Program-made: the position numbers and the translations under genes | Notes under the pieces: generated by a model | The model's input: the letters and a program-made list of their open reading frames with translations, nothing else | The model's database searches: none | Told to the model about the DNA's origin: nothing | Assembly (NCBI GenBank): GCA_964371615.1 | Contig: CAYJMS010000001.1 | Location: 1,240,001-1,304,000 of the forward strand | Length of the DNA stretch: 64,000 bases | Direction: 5' to 3' | Source of the DNA: SpSt-333 sp964371615 | GTDB taxonomy: Bacteria > Bacteroidota > Ignavibacteria > UBA10030 > UBA8401 | Part shown: piece after piece, positions 43,673 to 53,413 of the stretch | How the letters are laid out: each line of letters opens with the position of its first letter | Position numbering within the stretch: position 1 is the first letter of the stretch

Positions 43673-43960
43673 ATGGAAAATGTTATAGATCTGATTCTCT
43701 CGAATGAAATCTACTTGTTTATCACGATTGGCGTGATCATCGCCTTGATTTTTTTTATAGTGAAAAAAATGATAAAACTTATCATCTATGCAGCGATTAT
43801 TCTGATGGCTTTTCTTGCTTATGTGTATTATACCGGTGACTCTATGGACACCGCGGTTGAACCGGCAAAAGAAGCGATAGAAAAAGCGGAAAAGAATCTA
43901 GAGGAAAACAGGGGAACACAGGAAGTAAAAAAGAAAATTGAAAAGGAATTAAAAAAGTAA
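43673..43960 (+). CDS. Small membrane protein
   Basis: A 95-residue protein with an AGGAG site 7 bases before the ATG. Two hydrophobic helices (about residues 14-30 and 33-53) are followed by a highly charged helical tail (A-K-E-A-I-E-K-A-E-K-N-L-E-E). A longer in-frame start at 43559 would overlap the zinc-ribbon gene and is rejected. Function unknown. Confidence 0.65.
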   Translation: MENVIDLILSNEIYLFITIGVIIALIFFIVKKMIKLIIYAAIILMAFLAYVYYTGDSMDTAVEPAKEAIEKAEKNLEENRGTQEVKKKIEKELKK

Positions 43961-44020
43961 CACTGGGGAGAAGGTGCGGAATTCGATCCTTCCTAGGACA
44001 ACTTAGATGGAACTTACATA

Positions 44021-44422
44021 ATGGAACTAACATATACCGCTCCTGCAATCCTCTTTCCGGCATTATCGTTGTTATTATTGGCATATACTAACCGCTTTCT
44101 GGCTTTGGCGCGACTTATCAGGGAATTGTATGGTCAGTATCAAGTGAGCAATGATGTTCATGTCAAAGAACAGATCGACAGCCTGCAATACCGAATTAGA
44201 GTCATTAAAACGACACAGGTGTTCGGTGTGGCGAGTTTCTTTGCAGGCGTCTTATGTGTATTTCTCTTATTTGCGGGGTGGGTGACAGTTGCGCAGTGGA
44301 TTTTCGGTTTGAGTCTTGTCTTGATGCTCGTGTCTCTTGGACTATCGCTTCGTGAGGTCTACATGTCGCTCGATACACTCTCTCTGCTGCTTCGTGATAT
44401 GAAGGAAAGCCGCCGTCTATGA
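44021..44422 (+). CDS. DUF2721-like membrane protein
   Basis: A 133-residue protein with three hydrophobic segments (about 8-27, 68-88, 90-112), an intervening charged helix with R-x-L-Y-G-Q-Y, and a C-terminal D-M-K-E-S-R-R tail, matching the layout of DUF2721 inner-membrane proteins. Ends about 90 bases before the RsbU-like gene. Confidence 0.7.
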   Translation: MELTYTAPAILFPALSLLLLAYTNRFLALARLIRELYGQYQVSNDVHVKEQIDSLQYRIRVIKTTQVFGVASFFAGVLCVFLLFAGWVTVAQWIFGLSLVLMLVSLGLSLREVYMSLDTLSLLLRDMKESRRL

Positions 44423-44511
44423 GGCGTTCGTCACACTGCGGCATCGATGAATTGCGTATATTGATGTCACTCATACCGTAAATTATGATACAACGAAATT
44501 TAAAGGAATCA

Positions 44512-45741
44512 ATGAATCAGCGTTCACTCCATAAAACAATTGAAAGTTTTGCCGATCATCAATTCTCTTCCAACGAAGAGCTTCTGACGCATGTCCTCCA
44601 TCAAATTATCATTAATGACCGGATCGAGATCAAGGGAGGACGGTTGTGGAAATTGGATGCGCAGAAATACTCGTATGAGCTGATAGCGCAGTTCGGTGCG
44701 ATAGAAAAAATAAAACCGAAATTCGTCGTTAAAGTGGATGAATATCGAATGTTCAAACAGTTGGCGTCGCACCGGACAATTGTCGCCAAGGAAACGAATG
44801 CCTATTTGCAAAGCAAAGGGATTAAAAAATATTCGGCAACGGGCGTCGGTGATGTAGTGACCGTCCGGAGCTCAGAATTGTACCAATATGTGCTCTCGTT
44901 CAACACTGATCTGGACCATAATCAGATTTCACCGACGCTCAATATCATCGGATTCGCCGTCTCCTCACTCTTAAAAAGCAGAAGCATCGAACGGAAGACG
45001 ACGATGCTGCAAAAGGACCTCGATAAAGCGCGTGAGATCCAACGAAGCATTCTGCCGGAGCATGAACTGCAATTCCATAATTACGAAATGTTCGGTATTT
45101 CGCTTGCGGACAGGGTCGTCGGTGGAGACTTTTTCGACTATATCGTCAGTGAAGAAAAGGACCGCGTCGGCATTGTCATCGGCGATGCTGCAAGCAAGGG
45201 AATCTCCGCCGCTGTGCAGGCATTGTATGTTTCCGGTGCGCTTCGCATGGGCGCGACATATCAAACAAAGATCAGCAACCTCATCCATAACATTAACGAT
45301 CTGGTCCATCACACATTTACCGATGACCGGTTCCTGACATTATTCTATGCCGAACTGACGAACGATCTGAAGGGACTGTGCGTGTATGTGAACGCCGGCC
45401 ATAGCAGTCCGATCGTCTATCGATCTGCCACTCAAACAACGGAATTACTGGAAGCGACCGGCAACATTATCGGTCCGTTCCCGAATCAGATGTACCGCAG
45501 CGAAGGGATGATTCTGGGGAAAGGAGATATTCTTCTTTTATTTACCGACGGTGTCTCCGAAGCGATGGATTCCGTCGGGAATCAGTATTCCGAAAAGCGT
45601 TTGATCGAAAAATTAATAGCTTTCAAGAATGAGAAAGCGCAAAATATTGCCCGGTTGATCGTTGAGGATGTCCAAAAATTCAGCGCAAAAAGCAAATACT
45701 CCGATGATAAAACAATTGTTGTCGTCAAACGGATAAAATAA
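44512..45741 (+). CDS. RsbU/SpoIIE-type PP2C phosphatase with GAF-like sensor
   Basis: About 409 residues from the ATG at 44512, which has AAAGGA just upstream (an ATG at 44485 is the alternative). The first 165 residues resemble a GAF domain. After a coiled linker (K-A-R-E-I-Q-R-S-I-L-P) comes the SpoIIE/PP2C-like phosphatase with metal-binding G-G-D-F-F-D-Y, I-G-D-A-A-S-K-G-I-S-A and L-F-T-D-G-V-S-E-A motifs. Such enzymes dephosphorylate anti-sigma antagonists in partner-switching stress pathways. No partner genes lie beside it. A terminator follows. Confidence 0.9.
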   Translation: MNQRSLHKTIESFADHQFSSNEELLTHVLHQIIINDRIEIKGGRLWKLDAQKYSYELIAQFGAIEKIKPKFVVKVDEYRMFKQLASHRTIVAKETNAYLQSKGIKKYSATGVGDVVTVRSSELYQYVLSFNTDLDHNQISPTLNIIGFAVSSLLKSRSIERKTTMLQKDLDKAREIQRSILPEHELQFHNYEMFGISLADRVVGGDFFDYIVSEEKDRVGIVIGDAASKGISAAVQALYVSGALRMGATYQTKISNLIHNINDLVHHTFTDDRFLTLFYAELTNDLKGLCVYVNAGHSSPIVYRSATQTTELLEATGNIIGPFPNQMYRSEGMILGKGDILLLFTDGVSEAMDSVGNQYSEKRLIEKLIAFKNEKAQNIARLIVEDVQKFSAKSKYSDDKTIVVVKRIK

Positions 45742-45764
45742 TTTCCCATAATTTCTTTTTACAC

Positions 45765-45797
45765 ATGCCCGTTGATGTTTTGACGGGCATTTATTTT
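45765..45797 (+). terminator. Intrinsic terminator after the phosphatase gene
   Basis: ATGCCCGT (45765-45772) pairs with ACGGGCAT (45783-45790) around a 10-base loop, followed by TTATTTT. It lies 23 bases after the stop codon. Confidence 0.75.
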
Positions 45798-45987
45798 GCG
45801 GGTATACCCAATCTGCCGACATCTGCTGCATGATATATATTCCCGGCGACACTCTGAACTATTACGATTGTCAATATAATTCGGATAAAGTACTCTTTTC
45901 TTGTGTATTGTAATAAACCGTTGGTCAGCTGCTGCGTAACATACTCGTTAATTTCCACTGATCCCATCACCGACCATAGGAGACTGT

Positions 45988-48660
45988 ATGCAGCGGACCA
46001 TGCAATGGAGTGTAGTACTGTTGTTCGTCATCACCGTTATCATACCTGCCTCGATTCTTTCTGCCTCCACAATCACCGCAGTAAAAACAACTGAAAGAAT
46101 AAAAGTCGATGGACTATTGAACGAATCAATCTGGCAGCGACCCGGCTTTAGCGATTTTAAACAACGGGAACCGGACCAGGGAGCACCGGGGACTGAAAAA
46201 AGCGAAACGTGGATCGCTTATGATGATGAAGCGCTCTACATCGCAGCGAAATTATACGACTCCAATGCCGATTCAATCGTTGCACGGCTGGTTCGCAGAG
46301 ACTTTGTCTATGGCGATCCATCCGACGGATTTCTTGTTTATCTCGATCCGTATCATGATAAGATGACCGGCAATCTCTTTTACGTCTCAGCCGCAGGAAC
46401 CAAAGCGGATGGACTTGTTGAAAATGACGGACGGTTTGAGCTGTCTTGGGATGCCGTATGGGAAGGGGTATCGAAAATCCACGACGACGGATATGTTGTC
46501 GAGATGAAAATACCGTTTTCGCAATTGCGGTTCACTGAAAAGGATGTACAAACGTGGGGAATAAATTTCGAACGGTATATCGGAAGAAAAAATGAAACAG
46601 CTATGGTCGTGTATACGCCTCGCAATGAGAACGGATTCGTATCGCGATTTCCCGAACTGACGGGATTGGAAGGGATAGCACCTTCGTCTCGCGTTGAAAT
46701 CCTTCCGTATGTGACCGGGAAAGCAGAATACATCGGCAATACACCCGGCGATCCGTTTAATCCGGGACATAAATATTTTCCGGGTGCGGGATTGGATATG
46801 AAAGTCGGTCTCGGGACAAGCCTCACGCTCGATGCGACTGTCAATCCCGATTTCGGACAAGTGGAAGTCGATCCAGCAGTTGTGAACCTTTCCGATGTTG
46901 AGGTGTCCTTCCAGGAAAAGAGGCCGTTTTTTACCGAAGGGGTAAGCATCTTTCGATTTGGACAGGGCGGAACAAATAATAATTGGAATTTTAATTTCAA
47001 TAATCCAAGTCTATTATACAGCCGGCGAATTGGACGCACACCCCAACGGCCGCAATTCAGCCTTCCGGCCTATGATTATGCAGACCTGCCGCAAGGGACA
47101 AAAATTTTGGGTGCCGGCAAGATCTCCGGCAGGATCGGTGACGACTGGAAAATCGGTACGATTCATGCAGTTACCAATCGCGAAATGGCAGAGATAGACT
47201 CTGCCGGTACGCGGTCGAGCGTAGAAATGGAACCGCAGACATATTACGGCGTTTTCCGTGCACAGCGTGATTTCGACAGAGGACAGCAAGGACTTGGATT
47301 TCTGGCCACATACGCCAAGCGATCGTTTGACGATGCAGTATTAGAGGATTATGTCAATAACGATGCGTTGGTTGGAGCGATGGACGGGTGGACCTTCTTC
47401 GATCAAGAACGTACATACGTTCTGTCCGGCTGGGCCGCCGTCTCTCGTGTCAGCGCAAATACAAACAGAATGGTTGCACTGCAGAGAAGTCCCGGACATT
47501 ATTTCCAGCGGCCGGATGTCGGATATGTACAAGTGGATAGCGCCGCAACATCGATGACCGGTTTTGCCGGACGGTTGATGTTAAATAAAAACCGGGGGAA
47601 ATGGACATTGAATGCAGCGGTCGGTATGATCGATCCGTACTTTGAATCGAATGATCTTGGATTCATGTCGTTTGCCGACATCATCAATTCCCACCTTGTG
47701 ACCGGTTACCGATGGAGCGACCCGACTGATTATTACCGGTTTGCCGGGTTCGATGTTGCGACATATATGAATTATGATTTTGGCGGAAATAAAACTGCGC
47801 ATGGCTTCTGGAGCGGTTGGTACGTGAACCTCCTGAACTATTATGGCGGCCAGATTCGGTTTAATTATAATCTTGAATCGCAGAGTTCGCGCCGGACGAG
47901 AGGAGGTCCGTTAACACTGAATCCCGAGTCGTGGTCTTCGAACTTCAATCTGTACAGTGACAGCAGGAAATGGTGGGTCGCATATGTCGGCGGTGGTATC
48001 ACGGGCGGCGATGCCGGGGAAAATACGTTTGCGTATGTGGAAGTGGAAATGAAACTGACACCGACTTTTACGTTATCGGTGAGTCCTGAGGTGTATTATG
48101 ATCGAATAAATGCACAATATGTCCGCACCGTTGCGGACCCACTGGCTGCCGCAACGTATGAGCGCCGCTACATTTTTGCCGAAGTGAATCAGACCACGGT
48201 CGCATCTACCATCCGTTTAAACTGGATACTGACACCGGAATTGAGTTTCCAGGTGTATGCACAACCTTTCATGTCGTCGGGAGTGTACTGTAACTATAAG
48301 GAATTGCTCCGGCCGAAAACATTCGACTTTCGTTCCTTTGGAAGCGACGGATCGTCCATCGACAACATCGTCGCATCGGACGGATCTCTGGTCGGGTACT
48401 CACTTGATCCGGACGGCGCCGGTCCGGCGAACGCTTTCGGTGTCGGGAGGCCGGATTTCGATTACCGGTCATTGCGTGGAAATGCGGTGTTGCGGTGGGA
48501 ATATATGCCGGGATCGGTTCTGTTTCTCGTGTGGACTCAAAGCAGAGAAGATTTCGAACCGGTAGGTGATTTCCAATTTGGACGATCGATCGACCGAATT
48601 GTCAATGTAAAACCGGACAATATATTTATGCTGAAACTGAGCTATTGGTTCGGTATGTGA
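45988..48660 (+). CDS. DUF5916 / CBM9-like outer-membrane protein
   Basis: An 890-residue protein with signal peptide and an AGGAG site. Residues about 30-215 form a CBM9-like beta-sandwich (I-K-V-D-G-L-L-N-E-S-I-W-Q-R-P ... A-L-Y-I-A-A-K-L-Y-D-S ... F-E-R-Y-I-G-R-K-N-E), followed by a long region typical of DUF5916 (N-P-D-F-G-Q-V-E-V-D-P-A-V-V-N-L-S and E-K-R-P-F-F-T-E-G) and a C-terminal beta-barrel ending L-S-Y-W-F-G-M. Probably an outer-membrane barrel with a periplasmic carbohydrate-binding-like domain; substrate unknown. Confidence 0.9.
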   Translation: MQRTMQWSVVLLFVITVIIPASILSASTITAVKTTERIKVDGLLNESIWQRPGFSDFKQREPDQGAPGTEKSETWIAYDDEALYIAAKLYDSNADSIVARLVRRDFVYGDPSDGFLVYLDPYHDKMTGNLFYVSAAGTKADGLVENDGRFELSWDAVWEGVSKIHDDGYVVEMKIPFSQLRFTEKDVQTWGINFERYIGRKNETAMVVYTPRNENGFVSRFPELTGLEGIAPSSRVEILPYVTGKAEYIGNTPGDPFNPGHKYFPGAGLDMKVGLGTSLTLDATVNPDFGQVEVDPAVVNLSDVEVSFQEKRPFFTEGVSIFRFGQGGTNNNWNFNFNNPSLLYSRRIGRTPQRPQFSLPAYDYADLPQGTKILGAGKISGRIGDDWKIGTIHAVTNREMAEIDSAGTRSSVEMEPQTYYGVFRAQRDFDRGQQGLGFLATYAKRSFDDAVLEDYVNNDALVGAMDGWTFFDQERTYVLSGWAAVSRVSANTNRMVALQRSPGHYFQRPDVGYVQVDSAATSMTGFAGRLMLNKNRGKWTLNAAVGMIDPYFESNDLGFMSFADIINSHLVTGYRWSDPTDYYRFAGFDVATYMNYDFGGNKTAHGFWSGWYVNLLNYYGGQIRFNYNLESQSSRRTRGGPLTLNPESWSSNFNLYSDSRKWWVAYVGGGITGGDAGENTFAYVEVEMKLTPTFTLSVSPEVYYDRINAQYVRTVADPLAAATYERRYIFAEVNQTTVASTIRLNWILTPELSFQVYAQPFMSSGVYCNYKELLRPKTFDFRSFGSDGSSIDNIVASDGSLVGYSLDPDGAGPANAFGVGRPDFDYRSLRGNAVLRWEYMPGSVLFLVWTQSREDFEPVGDFQFGRSIDRIVNVKPDNIFMLKLSYWFGM

Positions 48661-48674
48661 TCGCAGTGTATCTC

Positions 48675-48706
48675 TGTGCCTATGGAATGCAAAGGCCATA
48701 GGCACA
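48675..48706. terminator. Bidirectional terminator between convergent genes
   Basis: A perfect 11-bp stem, TGTGCCTATGG (48675-48685) with CCATAGGCACA (48696-48706), 10-base loop. It sits between the convergent DUF5916 and ABC-F genes and probably serves both, although the U-tract is poor on the plus strand. Confidence 0.65.
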
Positions 48707-48724
48707 GAAAAAGGGGAGAGAACT

Positions 48725-50605
48725 TCAATTCGATTTGATCGTTTCCAGTTCATGCCATCGGGCATAGAGCCGTTCGACGGACTCCTTGGCTTCACTCAAT
48801 TCTTTTGTCAGCCGATCTACCTGATCACTATACCGGGCATAGAAATCTGCTGACGCAAAGATCGTTTCTATCCGCTGCACCTCATCTTCCGCGAGCAAAA
48901 TATCCGCTTCTATTGTCTCCAATTCCTTCGTTTCTTTGAATGTTAATTTTCTCCCGTTTCCTTTTTTGGAAGCGGGAAGATTTTTTTGTTCGACAGATTT
49001 TTTTTCTGCGTCGGCAATCCGGTTGAGTCGTTTTTCAAGATAGTAGTCGTAATCGCCTTCGCTGAAATGGACCTGTCCATTTCCCTCGAATGCTAGGATG
49101 CCGTTACAAACACGGTTGAGGAAATACCGGTCATGGCTGACGGCAATGACACAGCCGTCGAAATTTGCCAGCGCTTCTTCCAAAACCCGCAATGTGGGAA
49201 GATCAAGGTCGTTGGTCGGTTCGTCGAGTATCAGAAAGTTTCCGCCGTTTTTCAGGATTTTTGCAAGAAGCAGTCTGCTGCGTTCGCCGCCCGACAGTTT
49301 TTCCACTTTTGTATTGATCCTATCGTCGGTAAAAAGAAATCGTTTAAGATATTTCCACACGGTCATCCGTTCCGAACCGAACATGATCCAATCGTTTCCC
49401 TCGCCGATCTCGTTCAGCACGGTCTTTTCATCATCGAGTGCAATACGCGACTGATCGATGTAATTCATCACAGTCCGGTCGCCGACCTCGATAGTTCCCT
49501 CGGCCGGTTGAAGTTCTCCGAGTATCAATTTTAGGAGCGTTGTCTTGCCAAGGCCATTCCTGCCGATGATCCCGAGTTTCCGTTTTTTATTAAACAGGAG
49601 GTCAATATCGGTGAAAAGACGGCGGCCGCCGAGTACAATGCCGACATGTTTTAAATTCAAAATGGTCGACCCAAGTCCGGGTGGAGGAGGAATCAACAAG
49701 TCAACTTCCCGTTCCGCCTGGAATCCTTCTTTGTCGGCGATTTCAAAATATTGTTTCAGCCGGCTTTTGGATTTTGTCGTGCGGGCACGGGGTCCGCGAC
49801 GTACCCATTCGAGTTCACGGCGCAGGAAATTTGTCCGTTTCTTTTCCTCGGTTTCTAATTGCGTCTGACGTTCCGCTTTGTCGATGAGAAAATCGGTATA
49901 ATTACCGGTGTGCGGATAACAAAGGCCGTTAGAAAGTTCGATAATACGGTTGGCGATCGAATCCAAAAAATACCGGTCGTGCGTCACGAATAGACATGCG
50001 CCGGAATAATTCGATAGAAAATTTTCCACCCATTCTATCGATTGCGTATCGAGATGATTCGTCGGTTCATCCAATATGAGGAGATCCGGACGGGCAATAA
50101 TCGAACGGCAGAGCGCCACGCGGCGTTTTTCTCCGCCGGAAAGCGATGCAATATCGCGTTCCTTCGCCGGAACATTCAACGACTGCATGGCAGTTTCAAT
50201 TCGATTTTCGATATTCCATCCGTCCAATTGGTGAATATGTTCCTCAAGTGTATGCCGACGTTCTGAGTCGTACGGCAACGATTCGTATTCACGGAGAATA
50301 TCGATCACATCATGAGCTCCGTCCAGTATGTTCTCATAGACCGATTTTGTTTCATCTAAAGTAAAATCTTGTGAGAGATATCCGATAACGAGTTCACGCC
50401 GGCGGGAAACAATACCGGAATCCGGTTGAAGAATACCGGCGATGATCTTGATGAGTGTCGATTTTCCGGATCCGTTTGTTCCAATCAAGCCGATCCTGTC
50501 TGTCTGATGGATGCTGATCAAAGTATTGTTCAGTACTATTTGTTCGCCAAAACGGATAGAAATATCCTGTGCTGCTATGAGAACCGGGCCGGCTTGTTTT
50601 GCCAT
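48725..50605 (-). CDS. ABC-F family ATPase (Uup-like)
   Basis: A 626-residue protein with two ABC ATPase domains and no membrane segments. Walker A motifs G-T-N-G-S-G-K-S-T (first) and G-R-N-G-L-G-K-T-T (second), signatures L-S-G-G-E-K-R-R and L-S-G-G-E-R-S-R, and Walker B L-D-E-P-T-N-H-L-D and L-D-E-P-T-N-D-L-D are all intact. A C-terminal coiled-coil domain of about 80 residues is the Uup-type extension. Acts on ribosomes or nucleic acids rather than in transport. Divergent from the hydrolase gene by about 130 bases. Confidence 0.92.
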   Translation of the reverse strand: MAKQAGPVLIAAQDISIRFGEQIVLNNTLISIHQTDRIGLIGTNGSGKSTLIKIIAGILQPDSGIVSRRRELVIGYLSQDFTLDETKSVYENILDGAHDVIDILREYESLPYDSERRHTLEEHIHQLDGWNIENRIETAMQSLNVPAKERDIASLSGGEKRRVALCRSIIARPDLLILDEPTNHLDTQSIEWVENFLSNYSGACLFVTHDRYFLDSIANRIIELSNGLCYPHTGNYTDFLIDKAERQTQLETEEKKRTNFLRRELEWVRRGPRARTTKSKSRLKQYFEIADKEGFQAEREVDLLIPPPPGLGSTILNLKHVGIVLGGRRLFTDIDLLFNKKRKLGIIGRNGLGKTTLLKLILGELQPAEGTIEVGDRTVMNYIDQSRIALDDEKTVLNEIGEGNDWIMFGSERMTVWKYLKRFLFTDDRINTKVEKLSGGERSRLLLAKILKNGGNFLILDEPTNDLDLPTLRVLEEALANFDGCVIAVSHDRYFLNRVCNGILAFEGNGQVHFSEGDYDYYLEKRLNRIADAEKKSVEQKNLPASKKGNGRKLTFKETKELETIEADILLAEDEVQRIETIFASADFYARYSDQVDRLTKELSEAKESVERLYARWHELETIKSN

Positions 50606-50738
50606 AAATACTTCATCGCTGGTAGAAGAAAATCATTCCATTGAAAATACGAAAAACTTTCATGCCGTCAGAGTGTATTTCCGCCTCTCTTTCATTATAT
50701 TTCGTGCAGCTCTCAACCAACGTCGAAAGGACACTCCG

Positions 50739-52301
50739 ATGAAAAAAAATTCATTACCGCTTATTCTATTGTTTTCATTTGTCATTACACTCTCCGCGCA
50801 GCCGTTGCCGAAAGATTTCAATGCGTATGTGGAAAATGTCCTCAAAACATTCAACGTACCCGGTGTTTCTGTGGCCGTTGTCAAGGACGGGAAAGTAATT
50901 CTCACGAAAGGTTTCGGTGTAAAGACAATCGGCACGACCGAGAAGGTTGACAGCAAAACAAACTTCAGCATTGCGTCGAATACCAAAGCGTTCATCGGTA
51001 CCTCGCTCGGCATTCTGGTTGAAGAGGGTAAAATCTCCTGGAACGATCGAGTTATTGACCATCTTCCGTGGTTTCAGCTCTCCGATCCGTATGTTACACG
51101 GGAAATGAGGATCATCGATCTGCTGGTGCATCGCAGCGGTCTTGGCCTCGGCGCGGGAGATCTGCTGATTTGGCCGACGAACACTTACAATCAAAAGGAT
51201 GTGGTCAAGCGATTCCGCAATGTCCCGCTTGCCACCAGTTTTCGGAGTACGTATGCCTATGATAATATCCTGTATCTTATTGCCGGAGAAGTGATAGAGG
51301 CGGTCAGCGGCAAGACGTGGGACCAATTTGTTCGGGCACGTATTTTTGAGCCTCTGGGAATGAACAACAGCGCTTTAACATTTACCGAAGCAATAACAAG
51401 GGGAAATGTTGCAACTCCTCATGCAGAGATAAACGGAATTGTCCGTCCGGTGGCTGCCTCCGATAGTGATAAAACCAATCCGGCTGCGAGCATCAATGCC
51501 AATGCCGATGATATCGCACAATGGATGATTTGTCAACTCGATTCCGGTAAAGGAGCAAACGGTGCGGTCATATTCAAACCAAGCACGGCGCGCCAGATCT
51601 GGTCTGTCGTAACACCGATTCCTGTCGCGAAGGTTGCCAAAGAACTTTCGCCGATGCAGTCGAATTTTTACGGATACGGCGGCGGATTTTCATTACGTGA
51701 TTATCGCGGTAAAAAATTGGTTTCCCACACCGGTGGCTTAAGCGGATTCGTTTCGTTCATTGCTATGATTCCCGAACTTCGCGTCGGCGTCGCGGTTTTC
51801 ACAAACCAGGAAGTTGGCGGAGCATTTTATTCGATCGGTTACCGTGTGCTGGATCATTACCTCGGAGAAAAGTATGATTGGACGTCGGCGTACAAACGGG
51901 TAAAGGAACGAAGTGATTCGACCAGTAAAACAACGGAAAAAAAGACGATGACGTCACGGGATTCGCTTTCGAAGCCTTCATTGGCGTTACAAAAATATGA
52001 AGGCACATTCGTCGATGTGTGGTATGGTGATGTAACAATAGTGTTGAAGGACGGAAAATTATTCATGCAAATGGTGCCGACTCCGTCGCTGGGCGGGTTT
52101 CTGGAACATTATCAACATAATACATTTATTGCCCGGTGGAGCGATCCCGAAATGCGGGCGGATGCCTTCGTTACATTTTCGTTGAATCCGGACGGAACCA
52201 TTGAACATATTAAAATGAAGGCGGTATCACCGGCAACGGATTTTAGTTTCGATTTTCACGACTTGTTGTTGAAACCGGCAAAATTGCCTCAGCGGAAGTA
52301 A
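50739..52301 (+). CDS. Beta-lactamase-fold serine hydrolase
   Basis: About 520 residues from the ATG at 50739, which has AAAGG upstream and begins a signal peptide (the frame is open to 50511, but those residues would overlap the ABC-F gene and lack a signal). The class C beta-lactamase/penicillin-binding-protein fold is shown by the nucleophile motif S-N-T-K (Ser80, Lys83), Y-D-N, and H-T-G-G in place of K-T-G. The C-terminal about 110 residues form a DUF3471-like lipocalin-type domain. More likely an esterase or peptidase than a resistance enzyme. Confidence 0.87.
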   Translation: MKKNSLPLILLFSFVITLSAQPLPKDFNAYVENVLKTFNVPGVSVAVVKDGKVILTKGFGVKTIGTTEKVDSKTNFSIASNTKAFIGTSLGILVEEGKISWNDRVIDHLPWFQLSDPYVTREMRIIDLLVHRSGLGLGAGDLLIWPTNTYNQKDVVKRFRNVPLATSFRSTYAYDNILYLIAGEVIEAVSGKTWDQFVRARIFEPLGMNNSALTFTEAITRGNVATPHAEINGIVRPVAASDSDKTNPAASINANADDIAQWMICQLDSGKGANGAVIFKPSTARQIWSVVTPIPVAKVAKELSPMQSNFYGYGGGFSLRDYRGKKLVSHTGGLSGFVSFIAMIPELRVGVAVFTNQEVGGAFYSIGYRVLDHYLGEKYDWTSAYKRVKERSDSTSKTTEKKTMTSRDSLSKPSLALQKYEGTFVDVWYGDVTIVLKDGKLFMQMVPTPSLGGFLEHYQHNTFIARWSDPEMRADAFVTFSLNPDGTIEHIKMKAVSPATDFSFDFHDLLLKPAKLPQRK

Positions 52302-52309
52302 TAGCATCG

Positions 52310-52555
52310 ATGACAGACGGACGGAAACAACAGAATAATCCGCTGCATGGCGTTACCCTGGAGATGATATTACAGTATCTTGTTGATCGTATCGGGTGGC
52401 AGGAGATGGGGAAAAGGATACGGATCCGATGTTTCAATGAAAATCCGAGCATCGGATCCAGTCTAAAATTCCTGCGAACAACGTCGTGGGCGAGAAAGAA
52501 AGTGGAAGATTTGTATCTCGAAGAAGTGGAAAATGAAACCCCGGACTCCGAATGA
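52310..52555 (+). CDS. VF530-family (DUF2132) DNA-binding protein
   Basis: An 81-residue protein with the conserved family pattern N-N-P-L-H-G-V-T-L-E-M-I-L-Q-Y-L-V, I-R-C-F-N-E-N-P-S and S-L-K-F-L-R-T-T-S-W-A-R-K-K-V-E. VF530 proteins are small helical proteins thought to bind DNA. It starts 8 bases after the hydrolase stop, so is probably transcribed with it, though the two are not functionally linked as far as is known. Confidence 0.88.
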   Translation: MTDGRKQQNNPLHGVTLEMILQYLVDRIGWQEMGKRIRIRCFNENPSIGSSLKFLRTTSWARKKVEDLYLEEVENETPDSE

Positions 52556-52564
52556 ATCCGGGGT
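52538..52564. terminator. Hairpin between VF530 and the redox operon
   Basis: A perfect 8-bp stem, ACCCCGGA (52538-52545) with TCCGGGGT (52557-52564), overlapping the end of the VF530 gene. On the minus strand it is followed by TTTCATTTT, a weak U-tract, so it probably terminates the minus-strand redox operon. Confidence 0.6.
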
Positions 52565-52573
52565 GTAGTGCTG

Positions 52574-53398
52574 TTACGCTTCTAAAAACATCTGACCCAA
52601 CACACCGTCCCAGTCAGCATCTGGAAAATGTTTATGGAAACCGGGTGCCAATTGCCCTCCGTCGGCGAGTGTTGCGCCGACGCCGCTGGTGGCAAATGAG
52701 ATTTGCAGCCGCTCCATCTCCCGCATGATCCAATTTGGAACCTCCTCACCCTTCAGGAGGTGGGTATTGACACTTTCGCTATTATCGGCTCTAACCTTTA
52801 AATACCATCCCTTTTCGGCATCGCCATGTTCAATGACTTCGCCGTCAATCGGCGAAAGAAGTCTGATGTTCACATCCGGTTTTTTCACCAGCATGCCTTT
52901 TCCGTTGACTGCCAATCTGCTGCCGATGGGTGGAAGTTCCACGGTGTACGGCTTTCCGATGATCCGTGTTCCGAAATCGTCGATGCCGACCTTATACGTT
53001 CCGTCGTCTTCCTGCTGCACCCAAGTGTGACCGCGATGATATAAACGGTACGGGGGCATAGTAAATCCGTACGCTTCGAATTGGAGTGTCGGTGTTGATG
53101 TCCGCCGTTCCATGAGCAATGCGTGAACCGCGCAATGGCGGCAGTCAAATTCATTGTCACACACACGATGTTTTATCTCGCCGTTCAAAACATGCCGGCA
53201 AATCTTGGCAGCGGGAGGGAGATCTTCGAAATCGGAATGCCATTGAATGGCGTCCATTTTCTTTGACCGATCCGCCTGCAGTGTCCTCAGATACGCCAGC
53301 ACCACTGTTGCCCCTACTGTGACGAACACCGAAAAGAAAATAGTGAGGAAAATGATGTGAAATGCGCTCCACTGAAATTCATAAACCCATGGTATCAT
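52574..53398 (-). CDS. Membrane-anchored GcvH-like protein with four-Cys cluster
   Basis: A 274-residue protein, last gene of the redox operon (15 bases after the NrfD-like gene). One N-terminal membrane helix (about 13-38) is followed by a four-cysteine module, Cys67, Cys80, Cys86, Cys89 (C-x12-C-x5-C-x2-C), then a domain like glycine-cleavage H protein (H-R-G-H-T-W-V ... V-G-I-D-D-F-G-T-R-I-I-G ... L-L-S-P-I-D-G-E-V-I-E). The lipoyl-lysine spacing is off: Lys172/Lys173 lie 10-11 residues before the S-P motif proline rather than 8, so lipoylation is uncertain. The C-terminus has a T-L-A-D-G-G-Q-L motif shared with two other proteins of the cluster. Confidence 0.75.
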   Translation of the reverse strand: MIPWVYEFQWSAFHIIFLTIFFSVFVTVGATVVLAYLRTLQADRSKKMDAIQWHSDFEDLPPAAKICRHVLNGEIKHRVCDNEFDCRHCAVHALLMERRTSTPTLQFEAYGFTMPPYRLYHRGHTWVQQEDDGTYKVGIDDFGTRIIGKPYTVELPPIGSRLAVNGKGMLVKKPDVNIRLLSPIDGEVIEHGDAEKGWYLKVRADNSESVNTHLLKGEEVPNWIMREMERLQISFATSGVGATLADGGQLAPGFHKHFPDADWDGVLGQMFLEA

Positions 53399-53413
53399 GA
53401 CCGATCTCCTTCG

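Noticed and set aside
46380..47039. Minus-strand 219-codon frame inside the DUF5916 gene
   Set aside because: Shadow of a clearly coding gene with a recognised family on the other strand.
50511..50738. Upstream extension of the beta-lactamase-fold gene
   Set aside because: The extra 76 residues overlap the divergent ABC-F gene and have no signal; the ATG at 50739 starts a proper signal peptide with a ribosome-binding site.
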